Assembly (NCBI GenBank): GCA_018806915.1
Contig: JAGKQI010000078.1
Coordinates: forward strand, 1,116,001-1,180,000
Direction of reading: 5' to 3'
Length of the DNA stretch: 64,000 bases
Source: Phytophthora colocasiae
Taxonomy: Eukaryota; Oomycota; Peronosporomycetes; Peronosporales; Peronosporaceae
Position numbers and translations under genes: made by a program. The stretch's first letter is position 1; every line of letters starts with the position of its first letter. Below are positions 62,799-64,000 of this stretch, in pieces. Under the pieces are notes generated by a model. The model was not told the DNA's origin. It did no database searches and worked only from the letters and a program-made list of their open reading frames with translations.

Positions 62799-63240
62799 CA
62801 GAATTCCCCGGCAAAGGGAGAAAGGTGGGACCAATAATAATTTCAAGTCAACAAGTTGGAACAGGAATTCGCATTCAGCCACATGTACTTAATTACGTTA
62901 GGTTTTAGTAGGACATAATACGACGCACAGACATTTGGTCTTGAAATGATACCTCCAACCTAACTTAGCTCAGTACACCATGAAAACAGCTGATGCAAAT
63001 CGCATGCTAGGAGCCACTATGTCTGGGAGGGGAAAATCTATGGAGCTCGAGGTTACGGAGCTCGAGGTACCAAAAAAATCATATGTGTTGACCAAAATAA
63101 AAATAGTCAACACAAATTTTTATTTTAATTGCAAACGAATTAATTACCTCATAGCGGTTATTCTAGTGAATATTCTAGCGGTTATTCAATGAGTAGTGGT
63201 TATTCTTTGCACACGATTCTCCCTTTGCCGGGGAAGTCTG
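62799..63240. mobile_element. MITE (442 bp) with 24-bp TIRs and TA duplication
   Basis: Left end CAGAATTCCCCGGCAAAGGG followed by AGAA, and the right end read inward CAGACTTCCCCGGCAAAGGG followed by AGAA, differ at one base. Both are flanked by TA (62797-62798, 63241-63242). The inside is AT-rich with no coding capacity, and includes a small GGAGCTCGAGGT duplication (about 63040-63070) and GCGGTTATTC repeats near the right end. TA targets and CAG ends suggest a Tc1/mariner partner. Confidence 0.75.
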
Positions 63241-63583
63241 TATGCGGCATTCAGAAACGTAGTCTAGAATTGCCGCTGCCATTCATCGTACTGATGTCAC
63301 AGACATTTTAGTACATTATTTGTTAGAGTCAAAAGTACCGTGTCTCTTCATTATTAGTTTATAGAAGACACGGTGTAGAGGTGGTCCCTGCGAACGAGCC
63401 CTAACCTCAACAGCCTCCCTGGATCGACATCAGGGAACATCATTGGATAATAAAATATACGTGTTTTGATTGGTCTGTTAAAACCCTGTTAAAAGTGTTC
63501 AGTCAATCCACAAAATGGCTACACGAAATCAAGCTTTTTTCGTTTTTGAAGCTCCTAGAGGCCCTACGGCCAAACGGAGACCG
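63241..63583. other. Intergenic sequence without a recognised gene
   Basis: AT-rich. ACCGTGTCT (about 63338) and AGACACGGT (about 63367) can pair over 9 bp. No supported coding region; a 69-codon frame starting at 63515 has no recognisable feature and runs through the hairpins at 63584-63664. Confidence 0.4.
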
Positions 63584-63664
63584 GATTTGGACTCTCCTCG
63601 CCAGGGTGGTTTTCTGGCGAGGCGGAGTCCAAATCATCATTTGGCCACCTGTGCACCAGGTGGC
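63584..63664. repeat. Two adjacent inverted repeats (hairpins)
   Basis: GATTTGGACTC.CCTCGCCAG (63584-63604) pairs with 63614-63635 around a 9-base loop, GGTGGTTTT, with one small bulge. Nine bases later GCCACCTG (63644-63651) pairs with CAGGTGGC (63657-63664) around a 5-base loop. Confidence 0.7.
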
Positions 63665-63911
63665 AGAATAGAAAGTGAGCCAAATGTTCAAAACAAATTA
63701 GTTTTGACAGTCATAAATTATTAGGGTACAATTGTTGAAGTAAGACGATACATGTGGCTGTCTTATCTGCACGTGCGTGGCAGAGCAGCAAAGCTTTGGC
63801 TACTGCGTCTACATTAACCAAACGTTTAATAAATGTATGTTGATACGCTACCAGCAGGTCTCCACGTGCTCTCTCCGGCTAGGAGGAGCCTGCATACTTT
63901 GGCGTGACCGC

Positions 63912-64000
63912 TGAGTTACTCTCATTTCCAGTTTTGCATTCTCTGGACCAGCACAGCACTTCGGCAGCCTGTACGACATCGCGCACGACTTTGGTGCCTC
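63912..64000 (+). other. Possible 5'-incomplete coding exon at the window edge
   Basis: A TTTCCAG acceptor-like site at about 63926-63932 is followed by a frame reading FAFSGPAQHFGSLYDIAHDFGA to the window end. Composition looks coding, but the stretch is too short to assign. Confidence 0.2.

Noticed and set aside
63515..63724. 69-codon plus-strand frame in the right flank
   Set aside because: It runs through two hairpins and has no recognisable domain; probably chance.

Overview
The window looks like a repeat-rich, effector-dense region of an oomycete genome, most likely Phytophthora or a close relative. The evidence is eight copies of a Crinkler (CRN) effector gene with the N-terminal LQLFLAK and HVLVxxP signatures, short GT-AG introns, chromodomain Gypsy elements, and piggyBac, mariner and MULE elements whose protein style fits oomycetes. 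No rRNA, tRNA, CRISPR array or bacterial operon was seen.

The backbone (1 to about 62,688) is a tandem array of one cassette of about 5.07-5.13 kb. Each cassette holds a kinesin-motor gene fragment, a CRN gene transcribed divergently from it across a short shared promoter, and a NEK-like protein kinase about 300 bp downstream on the CRN strand. Cassettes left of about 14.2 kb lie on the minus strand and those right of about 14.9 kb on the plus strand. The two halves meet head to head around an unrecognised segment (14194-14865). CRN copies are: CRN1 1-402 (cut by the window), CRN2 3213-5510, CRN3 14896-24599 (broken), CRN4 27366-29663, CRN5 32486-34921, CRN6 37555-39990, CRN7 51178-58268 (broken), CRN8 60832-62440 (broken). 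CRN2 and CRN4 (765 aa) and CRN5 and CRN6 (811 aa) are open. Only one kinase (1640-2915, minus) keeps all its exons open. All kinesin copies are decayed.

The array is broken by mobile elements whose ends can be fixed to the base, because an uninterrupted paralogous cassette shows the empty site. They are: a deleted mariner (6681-7599, TA); Gypsy-1 (7604-13889, TSD GTAGA); a pol-less Copia (15029-22548, TSD AACTG) with an intact piggyBac (19202-22542, TTAA) inside its LTR; Gypsy-2 (40391-47233, TSD TTCAG); a MULE (48084-49919, 8-bp TSD); and Gypsy-3 (51910-57381, TSD CACAA). A 442-bp mariner-like MITE (62799-63240) lies beyond the array.

The least expected features are: (i) Gypsy-2 carries an intact antisense gene (40741-42132) whose product has a chromodomain-like segment and a cysteine-peptidase-like C-terminus; (ii) the pol-less Copia, with identical LTRs, also carries an antisense gene in the same place, encoding a TATLPxV-repeat protein; (iii) in CRN3 the NTPase core was replaced by a 175-bp piece of a cytochrome P450 gene. 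The flank from 62,690 to 64,000 is AT-richer and has no clear gene.
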